Source: G965215225 sp965215225 (GTDB lineage Bacteria > Pseudomonadota > Gammaproteobacteria > CBDBNL01 > JAAOII01). From it: 64,000 nucleotides of DNA. A program made the translations under genes and the position numbers. The notes under the pieces were generated by a model. It did not search any database. It saw nothing but the letters and a program-made list of their open reading frames with translations, and was not told the DNA's origin. Every line of letters begins with the position of its first letter. Position 1 is the first letter of the stretch. Shown piece by piece: positions 50,588 through 58,675 of the stretch. The DNA is taken from positions 2,046,001 to 2,110,000 of the forward strand of contig OZ244039.1 of the NCBI GenBank assembly GCA_965215225.1, written 5' to 3'.

Positions 50588-50709
50588 TAACTTCCTTGAC
50601 AGCTATGGCTAAATCTTTGTTCATTTATATTTTTAATTGTCGTTTGAACGGTACAGCCTCTGATAGCATTTAAATCATTAAAATTTGGAAAAGCTAATAA
50701 AATAATTGA

Positions 50710-51051
50710 ATGATAAAAAAATCAAGGAGAAGGACTAGGGGCAGAACGAGACAACAAAAGTCTTCTTTCAGTAGGTTTGTCTGGTTTCTGGTTGGTGTTC
50801 TTTTTGCCTTTCTTACTGTGGTTAATGTTGTCAATCTCTTACAAGGAGATGAGAATTTGTTTTTGCGGGTGAAGTTGAAAAATCAGATTGTTGAAGTTGA
50901 AGAATCTATTAGCAATCTCAAAGAAGAGAACCGATTAAAAAGGGTAAGAATTGATTTACTAAAGAATGACCCTGATATCATTGAAGAAGAAGCACGCAGG
51001 CGACTTAATCTAGTCAAGGAAGGGGAGGAACTATTTATTCTTCCTAAATAA
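50710..51051 (+). CDS. ftsB: Cell division protein FtsB (septum formation initiator)
   Basis: FtsB is a small bitopic protein of the FtsQLB divisome complex. The 113-residue product has a basic cytoplasmic N terminus (KKSRRRTRGRTRQQK), one membrane helix (FVWFLVGVLFAFLTVVNVVNLL, about residues 27-48), a coiled coil (VEVEESISNLKEENRLKRV, in part) and the conserved end DPDIIEEEARRRLNLVKEGEELF (in part EEEARRRLNLVKEGE). The 20-residue N-terminal extension is longer than in E. coli (103 aa). Usual neighbours eno and ispD are absent. Confidence 0.85.
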   Translation: MIKKSRRRTRGRTRQQKSSFSRFVWFLVGVLFAFLTVVNVVNLLQGDENLFLRVKLKNQIVEVEESISNLKEENRLKRVRIDLLKNDPDIIEEEARRRLNLVKEGEELFILPK

Positions 51052-51069
51052 CACCTTTCAACTTCACTA

Positions 51070-51700
51070 AAAACAAGCCGATAATCCTTAGGAATTAGGG
51101 TAACTTGCTTCGACAAAAACACAGATAGTCCTTATATATAAGAAGAATAACGCCATCCAACCTCATTAGGAGCTAAGCCGATAAACTTTAGGAAGTAGGA
51201 TAGCTTACTTCGGCAAAAACACAGATAGTCCTTATATATAAGAGAAATGACGCCTTCCAATCTTCACTAAGAGATAAGCCGATAATTCTTTACGAATTAG
51301 GATAGCTTGCTTCGGCAAAAACACAAATAGTGCTTTATATATAGAGAGTGATATAAGAGACATAAAGTCTTCCAACCTCACTAAGAGCTAAGCTGATAAG
51401 CTTTAGGAAGTAGGATAGTCTGCTTCGGCAAAAACACAAATAGTGCTTTATATACAGAGAGTGATATAAGAGACATAAAGTCTTCCAACCTCACTAAGAG
51501 CTAAGCCGATAATCTTTAGCAATTAGGATGGTTTGCTTGGAAAAAAACACAGATAGTCCTTTATATAGAGTGATATATAAGAGAGATAATGCCTTTCAAC
51601 CTCACTAGGAGCTAAGCCAATAATCCTTAGGAATGGGGATAGCTTACTTGGAAAAACACAAATAGTGCTTTATATAAGAGAGAGATAAAGCCTTGTCCTA
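51070..51700. repeat. Six tandem copies of a 100-115 bp noncoding repeat
   Basis: Units start with AGCCGATAAT at about 51075, 51176, 51276, 51390, 51504 and 51615. Each runs CTTTAGGAAGTAGGATAGCTT, given in parts as TTAGGAA and GGATAGCTTGCTTCGG, then CAAAAACACAGATAGT, a TTTATATA run, and AACCTCACTAAGAGCTAAG. Copies 3 and 4 are the most alike and the longest. No open frame persists. The array fills the convergent gap between ftsB and atpC. Confidence 0.88.
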
Positions 51701-51735
51701 CATAGAATTAGAACCCGTCCCTTTATCAGACAATA

Positions 51736-51790
51736 GAGAAGTATCTATAAAACCTTATCTTTTCAGCTTGTCGTGGAGATGCCTTAATAA
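51736..51790 (-). pseudogene. Partial copy of the atpC 3' end
   Basis: AGAGAAGTATCTATAAAACC followed by TTATCTTTTCAGCTTGTCG and a GGAGATGCCTTA end matches the sequence just downstream of and including the last codons of atpC (51798-51853: AGAGATATCTACGAAACCC, TATCTCTTCATTCTGTC, ACGGATGCGCCTTA). It is a second case of a leftward gene tail copied beside a repeat array. Confidence 0.7.
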
Positions 51791-51817
51791 TCCTTTTATA
51801 GAGATATCTACGAAACC

Positions 51818-52249
51818 CTATCTCTTCATTCTGTCACGGATGCGCCTTAGGGTGCGGAGTTGTCCTACTGCCTGAATTAGTTGCGCTTGAGAGGTGGCAT
51901 AGTCATAGGCGGCTTGTTTTTCTTTCCCGCTCACTGCTTCGGCCGCCTGTTTTCTCGCTTCCTCAGCAGCCTCCTCGCTGATATCGGCACCGCGCAAGGC
52001 ATAATCGGCAAGTATATGAACACTATCTGGTTGCACCTCCAAGAACCCACCGCTCAGATAGAAGATATCTTCTTCGCCATCTTTCTTACGCAGTTGGATA
52101 GGTCCTGGCGCCAGTTCGGTCAATAGGGGGGCGTGTCCTGGCAGGATACCCATTTCTCCCTGAGTGCCAGTTACTACCATCCCTTCTATCTCGTCACGAT
52201 AGAGTTCTTCCTTTATACTGGTGATAAAGCAGTCCATTGTTTTTGCCAT
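51818..52249 (-). CDS. atpC: ATP synthase F1 epsilon subunit, away from the atp operon
   Basis: Epsilon is the rotor regulator of F1. The 143-residue protein has the N-terminal beta barrel (VVTGTQGEMGILPGHAPLLTEL, in part TGTQGEMGILPGHAPLL, and DIFYLSGGFLEVQPDSVHILAD in part) and the C-terminal helical hairpin (EEAAEEARKQAAEAV to QLRTLRRIRDRM) that can inhibit the enzyme. Normally atpC follows atpD. Here it stands alone, facing ftsB and divergent from azlC, about 50 kb from atpIBEFH. Confidence 0.93.
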   Translation of the reverse strand: MAKTMDCFITSIKEELYRDEIEGMVVTGTQGEMGILPGHAPLLTELAPGPIQLRKKDGEEDIFYLSGGFLEVQPDSVHILADYALRGADISEEAAEEARKQAAEAVSGKEKQAAYDYATSQAQLIQAVGQLRTLRRIRDRMKR

Positions 52250-52266
52250 GCCCGTATTTTACTCTA

Positions 52267-52355
52267 TTTATGATTTAATATCAATTATTTTTGCTAATGA
52301 AATGTTGCCCCGCTTCTAAACGCCATTCCATCTCTCGCATAGCCTTGATACTTGG
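52267..52355 (+). repeat. Degenerate upstream copy of the azlC 5' end
   Basis: TTTATGATTTAATATC and GCTAATGAAAT, then CATCTCTCGCATAGCC, at 52267-52346 match 52377-52473, which covers the azlC start. The copy lacks about 16 bp including the ATGAAATCTTCC start and stops being alike after GCATAGCCTTGAT. A direct duplication of roughly 110 bp. Confidence 0.8.
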
Positions 52356-52415
52356 ATTATGGGAGGAGCGGATAATATTTATGATTTAATATCGATTATT
52401 TGTGCCAATGAAATA

Positions 52416-53144
52416 ATGAAATCTTCCCTTAATTCCCCCGCTCCCAAACAACATCCCGTCTCTCGCATAGCCCTGGTGGATGTTTGCGGCCCGCCTGGTC
52501 TCGCCCTATTTGCCAACTTCATCTCCTTTGGCATTCTGCTTGAAACAGCCGACTTACATATCCTTTATGGGCTGCTAATGACTCTATTCATCTATGCTCT
52601 GCCAGGTCAGATTGTCTTGATAGATGGCATCAGCGCAGACCTATCCTTAGCTACCATAGCGCTTCTTGTGCTCCTTATCAACGCTCGCCTGTTGCCTATA
52701 GCAATCACCATAGGCGGTGTCCTCACCCGCTCGCCCCACTCAACTCTCGGCTATTATCTCTCAGCCCATTTTGTTGCGGTCACTGGCTGGCTGAACTTTA
52801 TGAGCCGCTATCAGCAGGTTGGGATTGCGCGCGCCTTTGCTTACTTTGTTCATTCCAATCTATTCCTTTGGGGTTTTGCTCTTGGCGGGATGCTGGTGGG
52901 GTTTTATGCCGCCGACCTGATGCCTCCTTCCCTAGTTGCCTCATTACTGCTGTTAAATCCGCTCTACTTTCTCTGTCTCATTGCTCAAAGTGGTAGCAAG
53001 GATTTTTACATTGCCATAGCCATCATCAGCGGGGCTATTCTCTATCTGCCTCTTGACTGGTTGGTTCCCGGCTGGGGGCTATTGCTTGCTGGTCTCGGTG
53101 GTGGTGGTCTGACTGCCTTGCTTGCCAGCAGAAAGAATGCTTGA
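52416..53144 (+). CDS. azlC: AzlC-family branched-chain amino acid exporter subunit
   Basis: AzlC with AzlD forms an exporter of branched-chain amino acids or similar compounds. The 242-residue protein has the AzlC motif spread GLALFANFISFG, ALPGQIVLID (about residue 65), LLINARLLPIAI and YYLSAHFVAVTGW, with about six membrane segments. ATG at 52416 (KSSLNSPAP) is chosen; the longer frame to 52359 only reads through the duplicated leader. It overlaps azlD by 8 bp, so the two are coupled. Confidence 0.82.
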   Translation: MKSSLNSPAPKQHPVSRIALVDVCGPPGLALFANFISFGILLETADLHILYGLLMTLFIYALPGQIVLIDGISADLSLATIALLVLLINARLLPIAITIGGVLTRSPHSTLGYYLSAHFVAVTGWLNFMSRYQQVGIARAFAYFVHSNLFLWGFALGGMLVGFYAADLMPPSLVASLLLLNPLYFLCLIAQSGSKDFYIAIAIISGAILYLPLDWLVPGWGLLLAGLGGGGLTALLASRKNA

Positions 53145-53454
53145 AGAGACGACCATTTATCTAGGCATAGCCCTAGCCACCGCAATAACCTATGGGCTAA
53201 GGGTGAGCGGCTTGGTGTTGGCAAAGAAGGTAGGGAGCGACAATAGGATATTCGTCTATGTCAGTTATATTACCTATGCGCTGATGAGTGCGTTGGTGGT
53301 TAAGCTCATCATTCAAACCACCGTCATTCCTTTAGGCTGGCGGCTGGCTATCACTCTAATATGTCTGACCGCCTATCTGTTCTATCAGAAGTATCTGATG
53401 ATATTTCTTCTGCTTGCTGTCGTCTCTTTGTCGTTGTTTCCTCTCTGGTATTAA
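53137..53454 (+). CDS. azlD: AzlD-family small permease subunit
   Basis: A 105-residue partner of AzlC: about three or four membrane helices with AITYGLRVSGLVLA near the N terminus, as in AzlD (where a TYxxR motif is conserved), and SYITYALMSALV. The start codon lies in ATGCTTGA, which also holds the azlC stop. The usual order azlC-azlD supports the call. The 3' end borders the purine-rich repeat region. Confidence 0.8.
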   Translation: MLEETTIYLGIALATAITYGLRVSGLVLAKKVGSDNRIFVYVSYITYALMSALVVKLIIQTTVIPLGWRLAITLICLTAYLFYQKYLMIFLLLAVVSLSLFPLWY

Positions 53455-53489
53455 AGTCCTACTTGTCAATATAAAAATCGGCAACTATT

Positions 53490-54065
53490 CTATCTTGAGG
53501 TGATAAGACGGAAGGAGGTGATAAGACGGGAGGAAGTAATGAGGCGGCAAGAAGAGGTAAGGCGGGTGGAAGGGATGAAGCGAGAGAAAGGGATGAGGAG
53601 GGAAAAAGTGATGAGACGGAAATAAGTAATAAGACGGGAGGAAGGGATGAGGTGAGAGGAAGTGATGAGACGGGAAGAGGTGATAAGGCGTGAGATAGCA
53701 GACTACTTACCAATACAAAAAATCGGCAAATAGCCTATCTTGAATTGACGAGACAGGAAGAAGTGATAAGGCGGAAGAAAGGAATGAAGTGAGAGAAAGA
53801 GATGAGACGGAAGAAAAGAATGAAGCGAGTGGAAGAGATGAAGCGGGAGGAAGGGATGAAACGGAAAGAAGCGATGAGGCAGAATAAAGAATGAGACGGA
53901 AGAAAGTAATGAGAGATGAGGCGAGAAGAAGTGATGAGACGAGAAGAAGGGATAAGGTAAAAAAGGGATACAACGGAAAGAAGCGATGAGGTAGAAGAAA
54001 GAATGAGACGGAAGAAAGTAATGAGAGATGAGGCAAAAAGGAAGGGATAAGGATTGAAGTGATGA
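53490..54065. repeat. Purine-rich 18-bp minisatellite
   Basis: Degenerate repeats of GATGAGACGGGAGGAAGT run from about 53495 to 53695 and again from 53745 to 54065, roughly 25-30 units. The plus strand is nearly all purine plus a few T. Because 18 is a multiple of 3, the minus strand stays open and reads repeats such as SSLPPA and SSLLSV, which I do not consider a gene. The blocks are separated by short copies of the mnmE tail. Confidence 0.82.
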
Positions 54066-54403
54066 AGCGGAAGACAGCAGACTACTTCCTAATACAAAAA
54101 ATCAGCGAATATCCTAGCTTGAAATAATGAGACGGAATAGAGCAGACTATTCACGCAATACAAAAAATCGGCAAATATCTTATTCGATTGGTTATTAGTG
54201 TTTGTTCTGACTACTTCCTAATACAAAAAAATCAGCGAATATCCTAGCTTGAAATAATGAAGCGGAATAGAGCAGACTATTCACGCAATACAAAAATCGG
54301 CAAATATCTTATCTGATCGGTTATTAGTGTTTGTTCTGACTACTTCCTAATACAAAAAATCAGCGAATATCCTAGCTTGAAATAATGAGACGGAATACAG
54401 CAG
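54066..54403. repeat. Short repeated copies of the mnmE tail
   Basis: CTACTTCCTAATACAAAAAA followed by ATCAGCGAATATCCTAGC, or the form ACGCAATACAAAAATCGGC followed by AAATATCTTAT, recurs at about 54071, 54148, 54211, 54275 and 54341. Earlier single copies lie at 53457 and 53701. All resemble 54826-54860, the last codons of mnmE. A second motif, TTATTAGTGTTTGTTCTGAC, occurs twice. Confidence 0.8.
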
Positions 54404-54818
54404 CCTACTTCCCAATACAAAAAATCGGCAAATATCTTATCTAATAGTTCATCTGTGGTTAGGCTGCTGAGAATCTCATCCAGCAGTGAGCGCGCCCTAT
54501 TGAGATCCTCCGCCAACAGCTCACCACTGGCTTGTTCTTGGAGCATCTTATATCGCTGCTCCAAGCAATTCTTGGCTTGGCGCAGCTTCTCTAGCTGATG
54601 AAACCGCGCGCTAAACTTTGGGGGCTGATGACTCCTGCCGTAGATTGCCATCAGCTGTTCTACCAATAAATCCATCCCCACATTTTCTTTGACTGAAAGT
54701 TGGACTAGGGGAAAGGTCTTGCCAGCTATCTTTTGCTTAAGGGCTTTCGGCTCACTGCCTCTGTCATTGCCACTACCACAAAGGTCTATCTTATTGGCTA
54801 TTAACAGGGTCTGGACAG
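54404..54818 (-). pseudogene. Partial direct copy of the mnmE 3' third
   Basis: About 415 bp closely matches 54820-55240 (codons for LLIANKIDLC to the C terminus). The frame is open but has no start of its own, lacks the G1 motif and, through one extra A in the run before ATCGGC, ends FADFLYWEVG instead of FADFCIGK. It therefore lacks the conserved CxGK end. It is joined to intact mnmE at GGGTCTGGACAGCAG (54808-54822). Confidence 0.85.
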
Positions 54819-54822
54819 CAGC

Positions 54823-56217
54823 CTACTTCCCAATACAAAAATCGGCAAATATCTTATCCAATAGTTCATCTGTGGTTAGGCTGCCGAGAATCTCATCGAG
54901 CAGCGAGCGCGCCCTATTGAGATCTTCCGCCAACAGCTCTCCACTGGCTTGTTCTTGGAGCATCTTATATCCTTGCTCCAAGCAATTCTTGGCTTGGCGT
55001 AGCTTCTCTAGCTGATGGAAGCGCGCGCTAAACTTGGGTGGCTGATGGCTTCTGCCGTAGATTGCCATCAGCTGTTCTACCAATAAATCCATCCCCACAT
55101 TTTCTTTGACTGAAAGTCGGACTAGGGGAAAGGTCTTGCCAGCTATCTTTTGCTTAAGGGCTTTCGGCTCACTGCCTCTGCCACTGCCTCTGCCACCGCC
55201 ACAAAGGTCTATCTTATTGGCTATTAATAGGGTCTGGTCTGCCAGCTTCTTATCAACGAGGGAAGCCACTATCTCTTCGCTTGGAGGATGACGAGCATCA
55301 TAGACCAACAGGATAAGATTACCCTGTTCGGCAGAGCGCCAAGCGCGTCTTATCCCCTCTTCCTCTATCTGCCCCTTAGTAGATCTAAGCCCCGCAGTGT
55401 CGGTAAAGACTATGGGCACAGATTGTAGTTGAATCACTTCTCTGACCAGGTCTCTTGTGGTGCCAGCAAGATTACTCACTATGGCTCGCTCATCGCGGCA
55501 GAGGGCATTGAAGAGGCTAGACTTGCCCACATTGGGCTCCCCCAAGATGACCACCTCTCTTAGCTCATTCACAAGGCTTCCTTGATGGGCATCCTCCACC
55601 AGCTCGGTCAAGAGAGCAATGAGCTGTTGGCATTCCTTAGCAAGCTGTTCATCCGCCAGAAAGTCTATCTCTTCTTGGGGAAAGTCAAGGGCGGCTTCGA
55701 CATAGACTCTTAGTTTGACCAGCCTATCGCCTATTTCATTAATCCGAGCTGAGAGCCCCCCTTGAAGAGATTGCATGGCGGCGCGCGCCGCCACCTCAGT
55801 ATCACTATTGATAAGATCTGCTATAGCCTCAGCCTGCACTAGATCCATCTTATTATGCATGAAGGCGCGCCGACTGAATTCGCCGGCTTCCGCCTGCCGA
55901 GCTCCTTCCTTTATTAGCCGTTCCACTATGGCTTGTAGCACGAAATGGCTGCCATGCACCTGCAGTTCTATCACATCTTCCCCAGTAAAAGAGTGAGGAG
56001 CGGGAAAGAAGAGGAGCAAGCCCTTATCTAATAGCTCTCCCTTAGGATCAACAAACCCAGTATATATGGCATAGCGAGGCGGCACTGAAGCTGGTAAGGA
56101 GGGCTGGCATATAGAACGGGCATGGTCAAGCGCATCTTTACCAGACATTCTTATTATGCCGATTGCGCCAGGACCAGGTGGTGTTGCCACCGCCACTATA
56201 GTATCAGATTGAGCCAA
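54823..56217 (-). CDS. mnmE: tRNA uridine-5-carboxymethylaminomethyl GTPase MnmE
   Basis: MnmE with MnmG modifies the wobble uridine of tRNAs. The 464-residue protein has the folate-binding N-terminal domain (IVAVATPPGPGAIGIIRMSG in part), G1 GEPNVGKSS (about residue 226), G2/G3 TTRDLVREV and DTAGLRST, G4 ANKIDLC and the C-terminal CIGK with the conserved cysteine. A glycine/arginine repeat (GGGRGSGRGSE) lies in the G domain after G4. It follows yidC in the rpmH-rnpA-yidD-yidC-mnmE order. Its 3' end has been duplicated downstream several times. Confidence 0.95.
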   Translation of the reverse strand: MAQSDTIVAVATPPGPGAIGIIRMSGKDALDHARSICQPSLPASVPPRYAIYTGFVDPKGELLDKGLLLFFPAPHSFTGEDVIELQVHGSHFVLQAIVERLIKEGARQAEAGEFSRRAFMHNKMDLVQAEAIADLINSDTEVAARAAMQSLQGGLSARINEIGDRLVKLRVYVEAALDFPQEEIDFLADEQLAKECQQLIALLTELVEDAHQGSLVNELREVVILGEPNVGKSSLFNALCRDERAIVSNLAGTTRDLVREVIQLQSVPIVFTDTAGLRSTKGQIEEEGIRRAWRSAEQGNLILLVYDARHPPSEEIVASLVDKKLADQTLLIANKIDLCGGGRGSGRGSEPKALKQKIAGKTFPLVRLSVKENVGMDLLVEQLMAIYGRSHQPPKFSARFHQLEKLRQAKNCLEQGYKMLQEQASGELLAEDLNRARSLLDEILGSLTTDELLDKIFADFCIGK

Positions 56218-56245
56218 ATTGAGAAGGGCGCCCTGTGAGCGATTT

Positions 56246-58102
56246 TTACCTCTTAAACTTAAATCCCTTTAGAAAGTCAAAGACCGGCTCCTGTTTGCCA
56301 TCCGCTAAATTCAGGCGGCGGGTGATGATATATTGCTGGATGATGGAAAGGATGTTATTGACCAACCAATAAAGCACCAGCCCGGCTGGAAACCACAAGA
56401 AGAAGACCGTAAAGATGACCGGCAGAAATTTCATTATTCTTGCTTGCATTGGGTCTGGTGGGGTGGGGCTCAGTTGTTGTTGTAAGAACATAGACACCCC
56501 CATCAGCAATGGCAAGATAAAGTAAGGGTCTTGGGTTGATAGGTCTTGAATCCACAAATAGAAAGGCGCATGGCGAAGTTCAACGCTTTCTATCAGGGTC
56601 CAATAAAAAGCGATGAAGATAGGCATTTGGATTAAGAGAGGCAAACATCCCCCCAGCGGATTTACTTTTTCTTTCTTATATAGCCTCATCAACTCCTCCT
56701 GCATTCTCTGGCGGTTGTCACCAAAGTTTTCTCTGAGGTTCTGAATCTTCGGTTGAAGTTTTCTCATTCTTGCCATAGACTTATAGCTGGCATTAGTAAG
56801 CGGAAAGAATACCAGCTTGATAATGAAAGTCATCACCACAATAGCCAGCCCCCAGTTATTCACATATTTATGGATGAAGTTTAAGAAGCGAAAGAGCGGT
56901 TGAGATATATACCACAGCCAGCCATAATCTATCGTAAGGACAATCTTCGGAGCTAGTTTCTCTAAAGTCTCTTGTGATTTAGGGCCAACATAAAAGCGCA
57001 GGCTCTGCATTGCCTGCCCCCCAGCCGGTACTTGAAAAGCTGGGGCGGTCAAGCCGAAGATATACCTATTGCCAGCTACTTGACGGGTGCTATAGACATA
57101 GTCTTTCCCTAGATCAACCGGCACCCAAGCGGCGACATAATAGTGCTGCACCATTGCTATCCAGCCACCACGAACGGTTTCTTGGAAATCGCTCTTAGCC
57201 ATATCGTTAAAATTAAGCTTCTTATAGGACTTCTCATTGAGCGTGAGGGCGGCGCCAGTGAAAGACCTTATACCAAAAGACTCGGCTTCATAGAGCGGGT
57301 TCTTGTCATCGCGGCGAAATTGGGCGAACATATTAGCTTGCCAGTCTTGGCTGCCTTCATTATTGACATAGAAGTTAGTATCTATTTGATATTGCCCAGC
57401 TGGGATGACGAACTCCTTAATAATCTCAACCCCATTTTGACTATAAGACAGCGGCACGGTCAAGCTCTCTTGGCCGTCTGCAAGGCGATAGGTCTCTTGT
57501 TCGGTCTGATAGAGGGGTCGTCCTTGGACGGTTGCATCAAATCCATCTCGCCCGATAAGACCGCTCTGGGCTATAGCCAACCGCTGATTATCTTGACGAA
57601 GCAACAGCAAAGGGCTATCTTGATTACGCAACTGCCGATGATCCTTTATAGCCGCCTGCACAATATCACCTCCTCTCTTACTAATATGCAAACGGAGCTT
57701 ATCTGTTTCCACCAGAATAGTATCTGGGGTGCTAACTGAGGGCTGTTCTGTTTTGACCGTCCCCTCTGTCGCCTCATCAGTAACCACTCTTTGTTCTAGG
57801 GGAACATCCAATAGCTCCTGTTCCACTGGGGCGGGAACTGCGGGAACTTCGCCTGCCCTGATGTTCTCTTCTATACTCCCTTCTATGCCCTCTTGTATGC
57901 CTTCTACATTCCTCCCTGTAGTCTCTTCTATGGTTCCTCTTATAGGCTCTCTTATAGTCTCGCCCTGTTCAATTTCGGCTGGCTCGGATGGTGAAGGCGG
58001 TGCCGGCTGTTCCCCATAGTCTGCTTGCCATTGTAATAAGAGAAGATAGCCAGTCAGAAAGACCCCCGCTATCAACATTGGCCGTTGGAGTCTGGTTAAC
58101 AT
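56246..58102 (-). CDS. yidC: Membrane protein insertase YidC
   Basis: YidC inserts and folds inner-membrane proteins, including ATP synthase subunit c. The 618-residue protein has an N-terminal membrane helix, a periplasmic domain with SKRGGDIVQAAIKD and FRRDDKNPLYEAESFGI, and the five-helix core: NWGLAIVVMTFIIKLVFFPLT, LGGCLPLLIQMPIF with the conserved Arg-bearing MRKLQPKI before it, and LPVIFTVFFLWFPAGLVLYW. A low-complexity acidic stretch at residues 30-105 has repeated (E)GTIEE/EGSIEEN units and makes it longer than E. coli (548). Confidence 0.95.
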   Translation of the reverse strand: MLTRLQRPMLIAGVFLTGYLLLLQWQADYGEQPAPPSPSEPAEIEQGETIREPIRGTIEETTGRNVEGIQEGIEGSIEENIRAGEVPAVPAPVEQELLDVPLEQRVVTDEATEGTVKTEQPSVSTPDTILVETDKLRLHISKRGGDIVQAAIKDHRQLRNQDSPLLLLRQDNQRLAIAQSGLIGRDGFDATVQGRPLYQTEQETYRLADGQESLTVPLSYSQNGVEIIKEFVIPAGQYQIDTNFYVNNEGSQDWQANMFAQFRRDDKNPLYEAESFGIRSFTGAALTLNEKSYKKLNFNDMAKSDFQETVRGGWIAMVQHYYVAAWVPVDLGKDYVYSTRQVAGNRYIFGLTAPAFQVPAGGQAMQSLRFYVGPKSQETLEKLAPKIVLTIDYGWLWYISQPLFRFLNFIHKYVNNWGLAIVVMTFIIKLVFFPLTNASYKSMARMRKLQPKIQNLRENFGDNRQRMQEELMRLYKKEKVNPLGGCLPLLIQMPIFIAFYWTLIESVELRHAPFYLWIQDLSTQDPYFILPLLMGVSMFLQQQLSPTPPDPMQARIMKFLPVIFTVFFLWFPAGLVLYWLVNNILSIIQQYIITRRLNLADGKQEPVFDFLKGFKFKR

Positions 58103-58103
58103 C

Positions 58104-58337
58104 CTAGCCGCTAGACTTTAGTTTCTTCATTGGCACTGGATCATGGCCGCCCGAATGCCAAGGATGGCAGCACAACAGCCGCCGAACCGCGAGAAAGCTT
58201 CCTTTAATAACACCGAACCTCTGGATTGCTTGGTAAGCATATGCCGAACAGGTAGGATAAAAACGGCAAGAGGGCGGGAACAATGGACTAATCCATCTCA
58301 TATAAAAACGCAGCAGGGCGAGGATACAAAATCTCAT
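58104..58337 (-). CDS. yidD: Membrane protein insertion efficiency factor YidD
   Basis: A 77-residue protein with the YidD signature: a hydrophobic amphipathic start (LLRFYMRWISPL), then CRFYPTCSAYAYQAI with its cysteines, and CHPWHSGGHDPVP at the end. It assists YidC-dependent insertion. Its start overlaps the rnpA stop by 4 bp and its stop is one base from the yidC start, so the three are coupled. Confidence 0.95.
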   Translation of the reverse strand: MRFCILALLRFYMRWISPLFPPSCRFYPTCSAYAYQAIQRFGVIKGSFLAVRRLLCCHPWHSGGHDPVPMKKLKSSG

Positions 58338-58675
58338 TGTTGATTCACTAAACGGCTAAATAGAGCGGCTGAGACCTCAGTTATTTCAGCTAATTCCAAG
58401 CTGCCTACCTGCTTGCTAACTAGCACCACACAGTCTAGTGGTGCTGAGCTCGGGCAAACCAACAGGCGAAAGCTCTCTCTCAGCCTCCTTTTAATGTAGT
58501 TGCGTCTGACCGCTAACTTAACCGACTTCTTCGCTATCACCATACCAAGACGAGGATAGCCAAGCCTATTGGCACAAGCCAAAAGCAGAAATCCTTTCAT
58601 AAAGATTTTGTGTTGAGGGGATCTGAACACTGTGTCAAAGTCTTCCTTCTTAGTTAAGACCGCAAAGGCAGCCAT
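58334..58675 (-). CDS. rnpA: Ribonuclease P protein component
   Basis: RnpA helps the RNase P RNA cleave tRNA 5' leaders. The 113-residue protein has FAVLTKKEDFDTVFRSPQHK in part, RLGMVIAKKSVKLAVRRNYIKRRLRE (in part AVRRNYIKRRLRE) with the diagnostic RNR-like basic helix, and VVLVSKQVG. ATG at 58673-58675 is chosen; it overlaps the rpmH stop in TAATG, giving tight coupling. A GTG three codons earlier is possible but would sit within rpmH. Confidence 0.93.
   Translation of the reverse strand: MAAFAVLTKKEDFDTVFRSPQHKIFMKGFLLLACANRLGYPRLGMVIAKKSVKLAVRRNYIKRRLRESFRLLVCPSSAPLDCVVLVSKQVGSLELAEITEVSAALFSRLVNQQ

Noticed and set aside
53459..54036. Two leftward frames of Ser/Leu/Pro repeats (84 and 109 codons).
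   Set aside because: They result from the 18-bp minisatellite period; no start region or homology. Their ends are only copied mnmE-tail residues.
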